Below are positions 1 through 8,469 of a stretch of 64,000 bases of DNA, in pieces (the stretch's first letter is position 1; each line of letters starts with the position of its first letter). The stretch lies in contig NZ_JAQMWP010000031.1 in assembly GCF_030403745.1 (NCBI RefSeq), positions 25,066 through 89,065 on the forward strand. Direction: 5' to 3'. Origin of the DNA: Streptomyces sp. S.PB5. GTDB taxonomy: Bacteria; Actinomycetota; Actinomycetes; Streptomycetales; Streptomycetaceae. Made by a program: the position numbers and the translations under genes. A model generated the notes under the pieces. The model did no database searches and was not told the origin of the DNA. It was given only the letters and a program-made list of their open reading frames with translations.

Positions 1-443
1 TCATGGAGGACTTCGCCCCGCTCGCCCCCGAGGACCGCAATCTCGCGCGCCGGTCCTTTCTCGGGCCGCAGCGAGGTGATGCGACGCTGTACGGGATCTC
101 CGACGCCGCCGAGTTCCGGCTGAGCGTCGTGACGCAGCTGCGCACCACCCTCGCCCGCTACCCCACCGATCCCGCGGTGACCGGCCTCGTCGGTGAACTC
201 CGCGATACCAGCCCCGACTTCGCCCGCCTGTGGGAACGGCACGACGTACAGACCGCGCCGGTGCTCAGGAAGACCTTTCGCCACCCGGCCGTCGGGGATG
301 TCACCGTCGACTGCGACACGCTCACCCTCACCGACCGCGACCAGTACCTCGTGCTCTACACCGCGCCACCGGGATCCCCCGGGGCCGAGGCCCTGGCCCT
401 GCTGAATGTCCTGGGAACACAGGCCAGTCACTACATGCCGTAG
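1..443 (+). CDS. MmyB-type XRE transcriptional regulator, C-terminal part (5' end outside window)
   Basis: Only the C-terminal ligand-binding half of an XRE/MmyB regulator is present; the helix-turn-helix would lie left of base 1. Hallmarks of this domain are visible: the segment DFARLWERHDV, then FRHPAVGDVTVDCDTL, then YTAPPGSPGAEAL close to the stop. In other actinomycete MmyB proteins this domain is PAS-like and is thought to bind fatty-acid-like ligands. Three more members of the same family occur in this window (about 8.5, 21.6 and 22.7 kb). The first ATG in frame (base 3) is internal and is not the real start. Target genes cannot be judged because the upstream neighbour is not visible. 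Confidence 0.85.
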   Translation, partial: MEDFAPLAPEDRNLARRSFLGPQRGDATLYGISDAAEFRLSVVTQLRTTLARYPTDPAVTGLVGELRDTSPDFARLWERHDVQTAPVLRKTFRHPAVGDVTVDCDTLTLTDRDQYLVLYTAPPGSPGAEALALLNVLGTQASHYMP

Positions 444-619
444 TGCCACAGCCGGCCACCGCGTCCTCGTACTTGATGTCCAGGCGGAAGGTGCCGCACG
501 ATACAGAGCGTCGCCGAGCCCACCGCCCCCCTCTCCGGCGTCGCCCTCCAGAAAGGTGCAGGTCGGGCGCGTCACCGTGTCCGGGCGTGCAACCCATACC
601 TCACAGCGCGGCCGACCGC

Positions 620-1552
620 TCAGCCCGCGCTCGGCGGCAGCTGTGCAGGGCTGACCAGCTCCCCCAGAACATCAGCCATGAACTGCACCAGCCACCGCTG
701 GGACGGGCTGCGTGATGCCTCGTGCCGGGCGTACAGCGCCACTTCGATCGGTTCCGTGTCGAACGGGAGCCTCACGAGGCGCAGGCGGTGGGAGGCGGTG
801 AACACCTCGCCGACGTATTCGGGGACGATCGCGAAGAGGTCGGTGTGTTCCAGCAGGTAGGGCAGCACCGTGAAGCGGGTGGCGTCGACGGCGACGCGAT
901 CCAGGAGGCCGTGCGTGGCGAGGAGCAGGCGGGGCACGACGTGGCCGTGGGGGCCGTACACCGTCGCATGGTGCTCGGCCGCGAGGTCCGCCAGCGTGAC
1001 GGAGGCGCCGCGGATGCGGGGGTGGTCGGCGGCGACCATGCCTACGTAGCGCTCGTGGAAGAGCGGGATGCGCACGGTGCGGTGGGACGTGAGGACCGGG
1101 GTGGCGACGAAGGCGTCGAGTTCACCGCGGCGCAGCTGGCTCTCGGCGGCGTCCACGTCCAGCGGGCGGATGGTGAAGGACACACCGGGAGCCCGCTCGC
1201 GGGCCGCCGCGGCCAGCCGGGGCAGCAGGGTGGCCTGGCCCAGGTCGGAGAGGGCCACGGTGAAACGCCCTGACATGGCGGTCAGGTCGAAGTGGTCGTC
1301 CTGGCGGATCACGGCGTCCATGCCGGCCAGCGCGCGCTGCAAGGGCTCGTAGAGGCGCTGGGCACCGGCCGTCGGGGTCAGGCCGCGGCCGGTGCGCCGG
1401 AAGAGCTCGTCGTCGAAGTGCCGGCGCAACTTGGCCAGGCTGTAGCTCACCGTGGGCTGGGTGACGTGCAGCGTCTCCGCCGTCGCCGTGACACTGCCGG
1501 TCTCGTAGAGCAGCACGAAGACGCGGGCGAGGTTGAGATCGAAGCTGCTCAT
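620..1552 (-). CDS. LysR family regulator of the benzoylformate locus
   Basis: This is a 310-residue LysR-type regulator. It has an N-terminal winged helix-turn-helix (about residues 5-65, including VTATAETLHVTQPTVSYSL) and a C-terminal periplasmic-binding-like effector domain. I chose the ATG at 1552 (protein beginning MSSFDLNL), because LysR proteins normally begin a few residues before the DLNL-type motif; a longer reading from 1585 would add 11 unlikely residues. It is divergent from the benzoylformate decarboxylase gene with about 105 bp between the starts. That is the classic LysR arrangement, so it probably activates the catabolic operon in response to an aromatic acid and represses itself. 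The effector is inferred from context only. Confidence 0.9.
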   Translation of the reverse strand: MSSFDLNLARVFVLLYETGSVTATAETLHVTQPTVSYSLAKLRRHFDDELFRRTGRGLTPTAGAQRLYEPLQRALAGMDAVIRQDDHFDLTAMSGRFTVALSDLGQATLLPRLAAAARERAPGVSFTIRPLDVDAAESQLRRGELDAFVATPVLTSHRTVRIPLFHERYVGMVAADHPRIRGASVTLADLAAEHHATVYGPHGHVVPRLLLATHGLLDRVAVDATRFTVLPYLLEHTDLFAIVPEYVGEVFTASHRLRLVRLPFDTEPIEVALYARHEASRSPSQRWLVQFMADVLGELVSPAQLPPSAG

Positions 1553-1581
1553 ATCGATCGAGCCTATATCGCATCCCGCCA

Positions 1582-1601
1582 ACATTTATTAGTCCGAATG
1601 T
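1582..1601. promoter_or_regulatory. Candidate LysR operator in the divergent promoter region
   Basis: An interrupted inverted repeat ACATT-N10-AATGT sits between the divergent LysR and benzoylformate decarboxylase genes and contains a T-N11-A core (T1585, A1597), the usual LysR box form. The surrounding stretch is AT-rich compared with the coding DNA. A TAGCGT sequence at 1613-1618 could be the -10 element of the rightward promoter. Assignment rests on position and symmetry only. Confidence 0.5.
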
Positions 1602-1657
1602 CGTGCGGTGCCTAGCGTGGCCTGCGTCACTTCGACGTCGCAGTGAAAGGAACGTCT

Positions 1658-3238
1658 GTGCCCTCCGTGCGCCGTGTCTGCCATGAGTTCCTCCAACGGC
1701 AGGAGCTCACCACCGTCTTCGGGAATCCCGGCTCCAACGAGCTGCCGTTCCTCGCCGACCTGCCGGACGGCTTCCGGTACGTCCTGGGGCTGCACGAGGG
1801 TGCCGTGGTGGGCATGGCGGACGGTTACGCGCAGGCCACGGGACGTCCGGTGCTCGTCAACCTGCATGCCGCGTCCGGCTCCGGCAACGCGATGGGCGCG
1901 CTCACCAACGCCGTGGCCTCGCGCACTCCGCTGGTCGTCGTGGCCGGCCAGCAGGTGCGGCCGGCCATCGGACCGGAGGCCAACCTCTCCAACGTCGACG
2001 CCCCGTCGCTGATGAAGCCGCTCGTCGGCTGGGCCGCCGAACCGGCCTGTGCCCAGGACGTGCCCCGGGCCCTCGCCCAGGCCGTCTTCGAGGCGCAGTT
2101 GCAGCGCCGGCCCACCTACCTCTCCGTCCCCTACGACGACTGGGCGGTGGACGCGGGCGAGAACGCGTCAGCCGTGCTGGACCGGCAGGTGCACCGCGCC
2201 GCGGTGCCCGGCGCGGAGCAGGGACGCCGGCTGGCCGGTGCGGTGGCCGACGCGCGCAGGCCCGCGCTGGTGCTGGGCGGTGACATCGACTCCGCCGGTC
2301 TCTTCGACGACGCGGTGCGGCTGGCGGAGCGGCTCGGCGCTGCGGTGTGGGCGGCACCGTCGCTGTTCCGGCTGCCCTTCCCCAACCGCCACCCGCAGTT
2401 TCGCGGGGTGCTGCCGGCGGGGATCGAACCCGTCTCCCGGGCTTTCGAGGGTCATGACCTCGTACTGGTGCTCGGGGCACCGGTCTTCCGCTATCACGAG
2501 TACCTGCCCGGCCGGTATCTGCCCGAGGGCACCCGGTTGATCCAGGTCACGGAGGACGCCTCCGCCGCCGCCCGCGCGCCGATGGGCGAGGCTCTGGTCG
2601 CCGACCCGGCCGCCGTCATCGACCTGCTGCTCAAGGAACTCGACGCGGCGACCGAGCCGCCGGGGGACTACCGGCCCACCCCCGCGCCGGCCACCGGGCA
2701 GGGGACGCGGCTGCATCCCGAGGAGGTCTTCGCCTCCCTCCGGGACGAACTGCCCGACGACACGGCGTACGTGGTGGAGTCGACCTCGACGAACTCCTCG
2801 TGGTGGCGCCAGATGGACCTGCGGCGGCCCGGCTCCTACTACTTTCCGGCAGCCGGCGGACTCGGCTTCGGACTGCCCGGCGCCGTCGGGGTCGCCATGG
2901 CCCAGCCCGACCGGCCGGTCGTCGGAGTGATCGGGGACGGCTCGGCCAACTACGGCATCACCGCCCTGTGGACGGCAGCCCAGCAACGCCTGCCCGTGAC
3001 CGTGGTGCTGCTGCGCAACGGAACCTATGGCGCTCTGCGCTGGTTCAGCGGCCTGCTGGGTGTCCCGGACGCACCGGGCATGGACATCCCGGGCCTGGAC
3101 TTCACCCGCATCGCGGAGGGCTACGGCGTGTCCGCCCAGCACGTCGAGAGCGTGGACGAATTAAGGGCGGTGCTCTCCCGGCGCCCGGACGGACCCCGGC
3201 TCGTCCAGGTCGACACCGTGCTCACGACACCGTCCTGA
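1658..3238 (+). CDS. mdlC: Benzoylformate decarboxylase (ThDP-dependent)
   Basis: This thiamine-diphosphate enzyme converts benzoylformate to benzaldehyde and CO2. The GTG at 1658 follows an AAAGGA ribosome binding site with good spacing and gives a 526-residue protein, close to the roughly 528 residues of the Pseudomonas putida enzyme. With this start, the active-site residues fall at or next to the numbering known from P. putida: Ser26 in FGNPGSNELP, Glu47 in GLHEG, His70 in NLHAASGSGN and His280 in FRYHEYLPG (His281 there). The C-terminal ThDP motif starts GDGSANYG. A GTG at 1643 overlaps the ribosome binding site and is less likely. Benzaldehyde dehydrogenase follows 67 bp downstream. A related 2-keto-acid decarboxylase specificity cannot be excluded. 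Confidence 0.9.
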   Translation: MPSVRRVCHEFLQRQELTTVFGNPGSNELPFLADLPDGFRYVLGLHEGAVVGMADGYAQATGRPVLVNLHAASGSGNAMGALTNAVASRTPLVVVAGQQVRPAIGPEANLSNVDAPSLMKPLVGWAAEPACAQDVPRALAQAVFEAQLQRRPTYLSVPYDDWAVDAGENASAVLDRQVHRAAVPGAEQGRRLAGAVADARRPALVLGGDIDSAGLFDDAVRLAERLGAAVWAAPSLFRLPFPNRHPQFRGVLPAGIEPVSRAFEGHDLVLVLGAPVFRYHEYLPGRYLPEGTRLIQVTEDASAAARAPMGEALVADPAAVIDLLLKELDAATEPPGDYRPTPAPATGQGTRLHPEEVFASLRDELPDDTAYVVESTSTNSSWWRQMDLRRPGSYYFPAAGGLGFGLPGAVGVAMAQPDRPVVGVIGDGSANYGITALWTAAQQRLPVTVVLLRNGTYGALRWFSGLLGVPDAPGMDIPGLDFTRIAEGYGVSAQHVESVDELRAVLSRRPDGPRLVQVDTVLTTPS

Positions 3239-3305
3239 CCACGATGCCCACCCCACGAACACACCTCACGGAAGTCATCCCCCTCGGATGACGGAAGGAA
3301 GACCG

Positions 3306-4760
3306 ATGACACTCCTGGACAACGACGTCTGGAGCAAGAAGATCCTCAGCGACGGCTGGCAGGACGCCACCCGCGAGCACCAGGTCACCGAGCCGGCGAC
3401 CGGCGCGCAGCTCGGCACCGCCGGCCTGGCCACGCCCGAGGACGTGCGCCGCGCCGCCACCCGGGCCGCCGAGGCGCAGCGGACCTGGGCGGCAACTCCC
3501 CCGCAGCAGCGGGCGGCTGTACTGCGCCGCGCGGGCGAGCTGTTCACCGAGCACGCCGCCGAGATCGAGGACTGGCTGATACGTGAGGCGGGCTCGGTAC
3601 GGGCCAAGGCGGCGTTCGAGGCGCAGCTGGCGATCGGCGAGTCGTTCGAGTGCGCGGCACTGCCCACGCACCCTCAGGGAGAAGTACTGACGTCCGAGGA
3701 GGTGCGCTGGTCGTTCGCCCGGCGCCGCCCTGCCGGCGTCGTGAGCGTGATCGCGCCGTTCAACTTCCCGCTCGCCCTCGGACTGCGTTCGGTGGCACCC
3801 GCTCTGGCGCTCGGCAACGCGGTCCTGCTGAAGCCCGATCCGCGTACGGCGGTGAGCGGTGGCGTGGTCATCGCCCGGATCTTCGAGGAGGCCGGGCTGC
3901 CCTCCGGAGTGCTGCACCTGCTGCCGGGCGACGGCGCGGTGGGTCAGGCGGTCGTCGAAGCACCCGAGGTACGGGTCATCTCCTTCACCGGCTCCACTCC
4001 GGTCGGCCGGGCGATCGGTGAGCAGGCGGGCCGTCTGCTCAAGCGCGCCCACCTCGAACTCGGCGGGAACAACGCGCTGGTGGTGCTGCCGGGCGCGGAT
4101 GTGCAGAAGGCGGCCTCCGCCGGTGCGTTCGGCTCGTATCTGCATCAGGGGCAGATCTGCATGACCACCGGTCGCCACATCGTGCACGAGTCGCTGCTCG
4201 ACGAGTACAGCGCCGCGCTGGCCGCGAAGGCCCGGGCGCTGCCCGTCGGGGACCCCGCCCGCGAGGACGTGGCGCTCGGCCCGATCATTGACCGGCGGCA
4301 ACTGGAGCGGGTGCACGGCATAGTCACCGACAGCGTCGCGGCGGGCGCCACGCTGGCCGCGGGCGGCGAGATCGACGGCGCCGGCTACCCGGCCACCGTC
4401 CTGACCGGCCTCACCACCGACATGCGGGCGTGGCGCGAGGAGATCTTCGGCCCCGTCGCACCCGTCATCGGGTTCTCCACGCTCGAGGAGGCCGCCCGGA
4501 TAGTCAACGACTGCGAGTACGGCCTGTCCGTCGGCATCCTCGGCGACGTCGGTACGGCGATGAAGCTCGCCGACCAGATCGACTCCGGCAAGGTCCACAT
4601 CAACGAGCAGACCGTCAACGACGAGCCCAACGCCCCGTTCGGCGGCGTCAAGGCCTCCGGCACCGGGTCCCGCTTCGGTGGAGCCGCCGCCAACGTCGAG
4701 GCCTTCACCGAGACCCAGTGGGTCACCGTCCGCCCGGACATCGCCGACTACCCGTTCTGA
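3306..4760 (+). CDS. Benzaldehyde dehydrogenase (NAD(P)+), aldehyde dehydrogenase superfamily
   Basis: A 484-residue aldehyde dehydrogenase that would oxidise the benzaldehyde made by the upstream decarboxylase to benzoate. Visible family motifs are PFNFPLAL (cofactor pocket), FTGSTPVGRAIGEQAG, LELGGNN carrying the general-base Glu, GQICMTTGR carrying the nucleophilic Cys, and EEIFGPVAPV near the C-terminus. The ATG at 3306 follows GGAAGGAAGA; an earlier ATG at 3288 lies before that ribosome binding site and is less likely. Substrate is inferred from the neighbouring decarboxylase and from similarity to the benzaldehyde/vanillin dehydrogenase branch. It is co-directional with its neighbours and probably forms an operon with the downstream transporter (56 bp gap). 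Confidence 0.87.
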   Translation: MTLLDNDVWSKKILSDGWQDATREHQVTEPATGAQLGTAGLATPEDVRRAATRAAEAQRTWAATPPQQRAAVLRRAGELFTEHAAEIEDWLIREAGSVRAKAAFEAQLAIGESFECAALPTHPQGEVLTSEEVRWSFARRRPAGVVSVIAPFNFPLALGLRSVAPALALGNAVLLKPDPRTAVSGGVVIARIFEEAGLPSGVLHLLPGDGAVGQAVVEAPEVRVISFTGSTPVGRAIGEQAGRLLKRAHLELGGNNALVVLPGADVQKAASAGAFGSYLHQGQICMTTGRHIVHESLLDEYSAALAAKARALPVGDPAREDVALGPIIDRRQLERVHGIVTDSVAAGATLAAGGEIDGAGYPATVLTGLTTDMRAWREEIFGPVAPVIGFSTLEEAARIVNDCEYGLSVGILGDVGTAMKLADQIDSGKVHINEQTVNDEPNAPFGGVKASGTGSRFGGAAANVEAFTETQWVTVRPDIADYPF

Positions 4761-4816
4761 TCCCCGCTCCCCCGTCCCCATCCCGTCCCCGCAGCCGCTA
4801 CAGAGGGAACGCAGCC

Positions 4817-6100
4817 ATGACACCCACCACCTCACCGAACACCACCGGCGCCGTCTCGAGTACAGGCACGTCCAACCGCAACGTCTGGACCGTGGTCCTG
4901 TGCTGGATCACCGTCATGCTCGAGGGGTACGACCTCGTCGTCCTCGGCGCCATCATCCCCACCCTGCTCAAGACCCAGCACCTGGGCATGACGGCCGCGG
5001 ACGCCACCACGGTCGCCACGCTCTCCCTCGTAGGCGTCGCCATCGGCGCCCTCCTGGTCGGCCCGCTCGCCGACCGCTTCGGACGACGCCTGCTGCTCAT
5101 CGCCTCGGTGGTGGAGTTCTCCGTCTTCACCCTCGTGCTGCCCCTGGCCACCTCCGTCGAGATGTTCGCCGCACTCAGGCTCCTCGCCGGTATCGGTCTC
5201 GGCGCCTGCATGCCGGCGTCGCTGACCATGATGGCCGAGAACATGCCCGCCTCACGCCGGGCGCGCGCCAGCACCCTGACCATGACCGGCTACCACACCG
5301 GTGCCGTGATCACGTCCCTGCTGGCCCTGCAGGTCACCGACAACTGGCAGGTCCTCTTCTACGTCCTCGGCATCTCCGGACTCGTCGTCGCGGTCATCCA
5401 GTGGTTCCGCCTGCCGGAGTCGGAGGCGTTCGTCCATGCCAAAAAAGCGCCCGCCTCCCAGCGCGTCGCATTCGGCGAACTCCTCAAGCCGGCCTACCTC
5501 CGCGCCGGCATCGGCATCTGGGTCGCATCCTTCATGGGCCTGCTCCTGGTCTACGGCCTCAACACCTGGCTGCCCAAGCTCATGAACGACGCCGGCTATC
5601 CCATCCCCACGGCGGTCACCCAACTGCTCATCCTCAACGTCGGCGGAGTCGCCGGCCTGGTCCTGGGCGGCTTCGTGGCCGACCGGCGGGGCATCAAGCC
5701 CACCACGCTCGGCTGGTTCGCGATATCGGTGGCCATGCTGGCCTGCCTCAGCATCAGGATGGACAGCAACCTGCTCCTCAACACCGTCGTCTTCCTCACC
5801 GGCGTGTTCGTCTTCTCCGCCCAGGTGCTGATCTACGCGTACGTGACGAACTTCTATCCCGCCTCGGTCCGCGGCACCGCCCTCGGCTCGGCCTCGGGCA
5901 TCGGCCGTATCGGCTCCATCGTCGGCCCGTCGATCACCGGCGCCCTCGTGGCGTCAGGCATCGGCCACCCCTGGGGCTTCTACTTCTTCGCCGCCGTGGC
6001 CGTCGCCGGATTCCTGGCCGTGCTCACCCTGCCCGGCCGGCCCGCCGCGGCACAGACAGAGGCAACCGCGGCCGCGCCGGCCGCCGAACCCGCCGTCTGA
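4817..6100 (+). CDS. Aromatic acid:H+ symporter (AAHS family MFS transporter)
   Basis: A 427-residue, roughly 12-helix major facilitator of the PcaK/BenK type. The first membrane helix carries the charged motif EGYDLVVLG, the signature of this family, and the loop between helices 2 and 3 has GPLADRFGRR. The ATG at 4817 follows CAGAGGGAACGC. It is the last gene of the decarboxylase-dehydrogenase operon and is closed by a strong hairpin. It most likely imports benzoylformate, mandelate, benzoate or a hydroxylated analogue; the sequence does not say which. Confidence 0.88.
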   Translation: MTPTTSPNTTGAVSSTGTSNRNVWTVVLCWITVMLEGYDLVVLGAIIPTLLKTQHLGMTAADATTVATLSLVGVAIGALLVGPLADRFGRRLLLIASVVEFSVFTLVLPLATSVEMFAALRLLAGIGLGACMPASLTMMAENMPASRRARASTLTMTGYHTGAVITSLLALQVTDNWQVLFYVLGISGLVVAVIQWFRLPESEAFVHAKKAPASQRVAFGELLKPAYLRAGIGIWVASFMGLLLVYGLNTWLPKLMNDAGYPIPTAVTQLLILNVGGVAGLVLGGFVADRRGIKPTTLGWFAISVAMLACLSIRMDSNLLLNTVVFLTGVFVFSAQVLIYAYVTNFYPASVRGTALGSASGIGRIGSIVGPSITGALVASGIGHPWGFYFFAAVAVAGFLAVLTLPGRPAAAQTEATAAAPAAEPAV

Positions 6101-6111
6101 CCCACCACGGA

Positions 6112-6146
6112 AGGGCGGTACGGCACCGAACGGGCCGTACCGCCCT
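6112..6146 (+). terminator. Rho-independent-type hairpin after the aromatic acid operon
   Basis: A perfect 13-bp stem (AGGGCGGTACGGC paired with GCCGTACCGCCCT) with a 9-base loop starts 12 bp after the transporter stop. No long T tract follows, which is usual in Streptomyces. The next gene converges from the right, so the hairpin may serve both directions. Bases 6147-6298 show nothing further. Confidence 0.8.
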
Positions 6147-6298
6147 GTCCTTGATGCGGTGCCGATGCCGTCGGCGCACTCCTTCCTGCACCTGGGCGGA
6201 CCCGTCCGGCTGCTGGGCTCAGCCGAGGGCCGCCGGGTGTGATCGTCGGCGGCCCTCGGTTTCAAGGTGCTGTCCCGGCCGAATGGCGGCCAGTGCGG

Positions 6299-6529
6299 TC
6301 AGGCGTCGCCGGTGTCGGTCGGTGTCGCCTCACCGAGCATGGCGAGGGTCAGCACGTTGCCGGAGACGCCCCAGCCTCCGTCTGCGACCTCTTCGACCAG
6401 CACCATGGTGCTGGCGCGGGCGCGCTCGCCGTAGATCTCGACGTACAGCTCGGTGGTGCGGGTGACGATCTCCTCCTTCTGCTTCGGGGTGAGGGTCTTC
6501 TCGGGGACCTTGAAGTTCGCGAATGGCAT
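6299..6529 (-). CDS. 4-oxalocrotonate tautomerase family protein
   Basis: A 76-residue tautomerase-superfamily protein. It begins Met-Pro, so after Met removal Pro1 would be the catalytic base as in 4-oxalocrotonate tautomerase; the start PFANFKVPEKTLTPKQKEEI matches the family pattern. The C-terminus (EATPTDTGDA) is a little longer than usual. Substrate is unknown. It lies 30 bp downstream of the short-chain dehydrogenase at 6559 on the same strand and is probably co-transcribed with it. Confidence 0.85.
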   Translation of the reverse strand: MPFANFKVPEKTLTPKQKEEIVTRTTELYVEIYGERARASTMVLVEEVADGGWGVSGNVLTLAMLGEATPTDTGDA

Positions 6530-6558
6530 GGCTGGTTGGTCCTTCTCTCATTGCGGTG

Positions 6559-7470
6559 TCACAGGGAGCTGCCTGCGGTGAGCAGGCTGTCCAGTCCGAT
6601 GCGGCGGAAGAAGTCGGCGCGGACGCGATCGGCGACCGCGGAGACGACTTCGCTGCCGTCTCGGCTGGGGTCCAGGTGGGTGCGCAGGGGCCGGGTGCCG
6701 TGTGGCATCGCGACCAGGCGCACGACGGCTTCAGCGACCTCGGACACATCGGCGTCCGGAGGGATGAGCGCGGCCAGACGCTTGCCCAGGTCGTCCGTCA
6801 CGGGTTGGTGACGCCGGTCGTAGGCTTCGGCACGAGCACGGTCCGCGGGGGTGCCGGCGTTGGCGAAGTGGTTGGTGCCGGTGGTGAACGCACCGGGCAC
6901 CACGATCGCGGTGTCGATGCCGAACGGGAGCACCTCGGCGGCGTAGCTGACGGCCAGCGCGTCCATCGCGGCCTTGGCTGCGAAGTACGGGGCCAGGAAC
7001 GGGGGGCAGCCACCGCGGGTGCTGGAGCTGCCGATCCACACCAGCAGCCCCGAGCCCTGCCCACGCAACGTCGGCAGGGCGGCGCGGTTGACGCGCTGCG
7101 TGCCCAGGACGTTCACGTCGTACAGGTCCGCGAGTTGCTCGGTGGTGAACGCCTCGGCGGCGCCCAGAACCATGTGTCCGGCGTTGTGCACGACCACGTC
7201 CAGTCGGCCGCGCTCGGCGAGGATCCGGTCGATTGCGGCGTCGGCGGAGTCCTGAGAGGTGACGTCCAGCTCGACGGCCTGTACGTCGACCTGGTGGTCG
7301 GTGCCGTAGCGCGTCAGGTCGGCCACCGCGGCCGCGTTGCGGGTCGCCGTCCGGCGGATGCCCGCGTACACGGTGTGACCGGCGAGGGCCAGCGCACGCA
7401 CCGACAGCGCCCCGATGCCGCTGGAGGCCCCGGTGACCAGGATGACCTTTGCGGTGTCGTCGTTCCTCAT
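6559..7470 (-). CDS. SDR family oxidoreductase
   Basis: A 303-residue short-chain dehydrogenase/reductase. It has the N-terminal cofactor motif VTGASSGIGA (about residues 11-20), the NAG motif in VVVHNAGHM, the catalytic Ser in IGSSSTRGG and the Tyr-Lys pair in PYFAAKAAM. The C-terminal tail (about 60 residues after the SDR core) is longer than in classical SDRs. Together with the downstream tautomerase and the upstream SDR it forms a leftward group facing an MmyB regulator. A perfect 15-bp tandem repeat lies just upstream of its start. Substrate is unknown. Confidence 0.88.
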   Translation of the reverse strand: MRNDDTAKVILVTGASSGIGALSVRALALAGHTVYAGIRRTATRNAAAVADLTRYGTDHQVDVQAVELDVTSQDSADAAIDRILAERGRLDVVVHNAGHMVLGAAEAFTTEQLADLYDVNVLGTQRVNRAALPTLRGQGSGLLVWIGSSSTRGGCPPFLAPYFAAKAAMDALAVSYAAEVLPFGIDTAIVVPGAFTTGTNHFANAGTPADRARAEAYDRRHQPVTDDLGKRLAALIPPDADVSEVAEAVVRLVAMPHGTRPLRTHLDPSRDGSEVVSAVADRVRADFFRRIGLDSLLTAGSSL

Positions 7471-7481
7471 GACAGGGCCCT

Positions 7482-7511
7482 ACTTTCTTGATCGATACTT
7501 TCTTGATCGAT
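7482..7511. repeat. Perfect 15-bp tandem repeat upstream of an SDR gene
   Basis: The unit ACTTTCTTGATCGAT occurs twice back to back with no spacer, 12 bp before the start codon of the leftward SDR gene ending at 6559 and 17 bp after the stop of the next SDR. It is clearly AT-richer than its surroundings and contains the palindrome ATCGAT in each unit. Its position suits an operator or a recent tandem duplication of one. Confidence 0.75.
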
Positions 7512-7528
7512 GGGGTGGCTGCGGCGGT

Positions 7529-8311
7529 TCAGATGATTCCGCCGTTGGCGCGGACGACCTGTCCGTTGATCCAGTGGCCGGCCGGGGAGGCCAGGAAGGC
7601 GACGACCTCGGCGATGTCGGCCGGGGTACCGAGTCGCTCCAGCGGGGGCTGGACGGCCAGACGGGCGATGGTCTCCTCGTCCTTGCCGTCCAGGAACAGG
7701 TCGGTGGCCGTGGGGCCGGGCGCGACGGCGTTGGCGGTGACGTCCCGGCCCCGCAACTCCCGGGCCAGGATCAGCGTCAGCGCCTCGACCGCACCCTTGC
7801 TGGCGGAGTACGCGCCGTAGTTCGGGAAGGCCAGCCCCACCACAGACGTGGAGAACGTCACGATCGCACCGCCGCGGCGCACCCGACGGGCCGCCTGCTG
7901 GACGACGACGAACGTGCCGCGAATATTGGTGCGGTGCAGGTCGTCCAGGACGGCCAGGTCCAGCTCGGCGATCGGCGCCATGTGTGCCCGACCGGCCGCG
8001 TGCACGACGACATCGACACCGCCGAACTCCGCCTCGGCCGCGTCGAACAGAGCCTCCACGGCGTACTCGTCGGCGACGTCGGCGCGTACCGCGATCGCCC
8101 GGACGCCGGCGGTGACAGCCTCCTTCACGGCTGCTTCGGCCTCGTCCTGGTTGCCGGCGTAGCCGACCACGACGTCGTACCCGTCGGCGGCCAGCCGGCC
8201 GACGGTCTGGCGGCCGATGCCGCGCGAGCCGCCGGTGACGATCGCGACACGGGGTGAGCCGGAGGGCTGGTCCGGGGCCGCGAGCCCGTCGGGGGAAGTG
8301 GGGACAGGCAT
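7529..8311 (-). CDS. SDR family oxidoreductase (FabG-like)
   Basis: A 260-residue classical short-chain dehydrogenase. Motifs are TGGSRGIGR (NADP-type cofactor loop, about residues 26-34), HAAGRAH, TFSTSVVG with the catalytic Ser, YGAYSASKGA with Tyr and Lys, and ANAVAPGPTATDLF. The ATG at 8311 has an AGGAG ribosome binding site on the minus strand. The gene is divergent from the MmyB regulator at 8470 across a 158-bp region with inverted repeats, so it is the probable target of that regulator. Actinomycetes often pair MmyB regulators with SDR genes in this way. Confidence 0.9.
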   Translation of the reverse strand: MPVPTSPDGLAAPDQPSGSPRVAIVTGGSRGIGRQTVGRLAADGYDVVVGYAGNQDEAEAAVKEAVTAGVRAIAVRADVADEYAVEALFDAAEAEFGGVDVVVHAAGRAHMAPIAELDLAVLDDLHRTNIRGTFVVVQQAARRVRRGGAIVTFSTSVVGLAFPNYGAYSASKGAVEALTLILARELRGRDVTANAVAPGPTATDLFLDGKDEETIARLAVQPPLERLGTPADIAEVVAFLASPAGHWINGQVVRANGGII

Positions 8312-8395
8312 GACTGACTCCTGTGGTGAATGCGGGTCGGGCCGCGGTCTCGCCGTCGCCCTGCTGCGCCCTCCACGATCTGCCGGTCCCCCACC

Positions 8396-8440
8396 CCTAG
8401 CCAGGGCTGCGTCTACCCAGGGGATGCCACCCCCTGGCTA
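8396..8440. promoter_or_regulatory. Repeated operator-like sequence between SDR and MmyB regulator
   Basis: Three copies of a TA-[G/C]-CCAGGG core occur within 45 bp: one at about 8398, one at about 8414, and one on the opposite strand ending at 8440. The last two make a perfect inverted repeat CCAGGGG-N7-CCCCTGG (8417-8437). This is the expected location for the MmyB regulator to control both itself and the divergent SDR. Confidence 0.6.
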
Positions 8441-8469
8441 CGGCTCGGCACGCGAGCGACCATGCAGGG

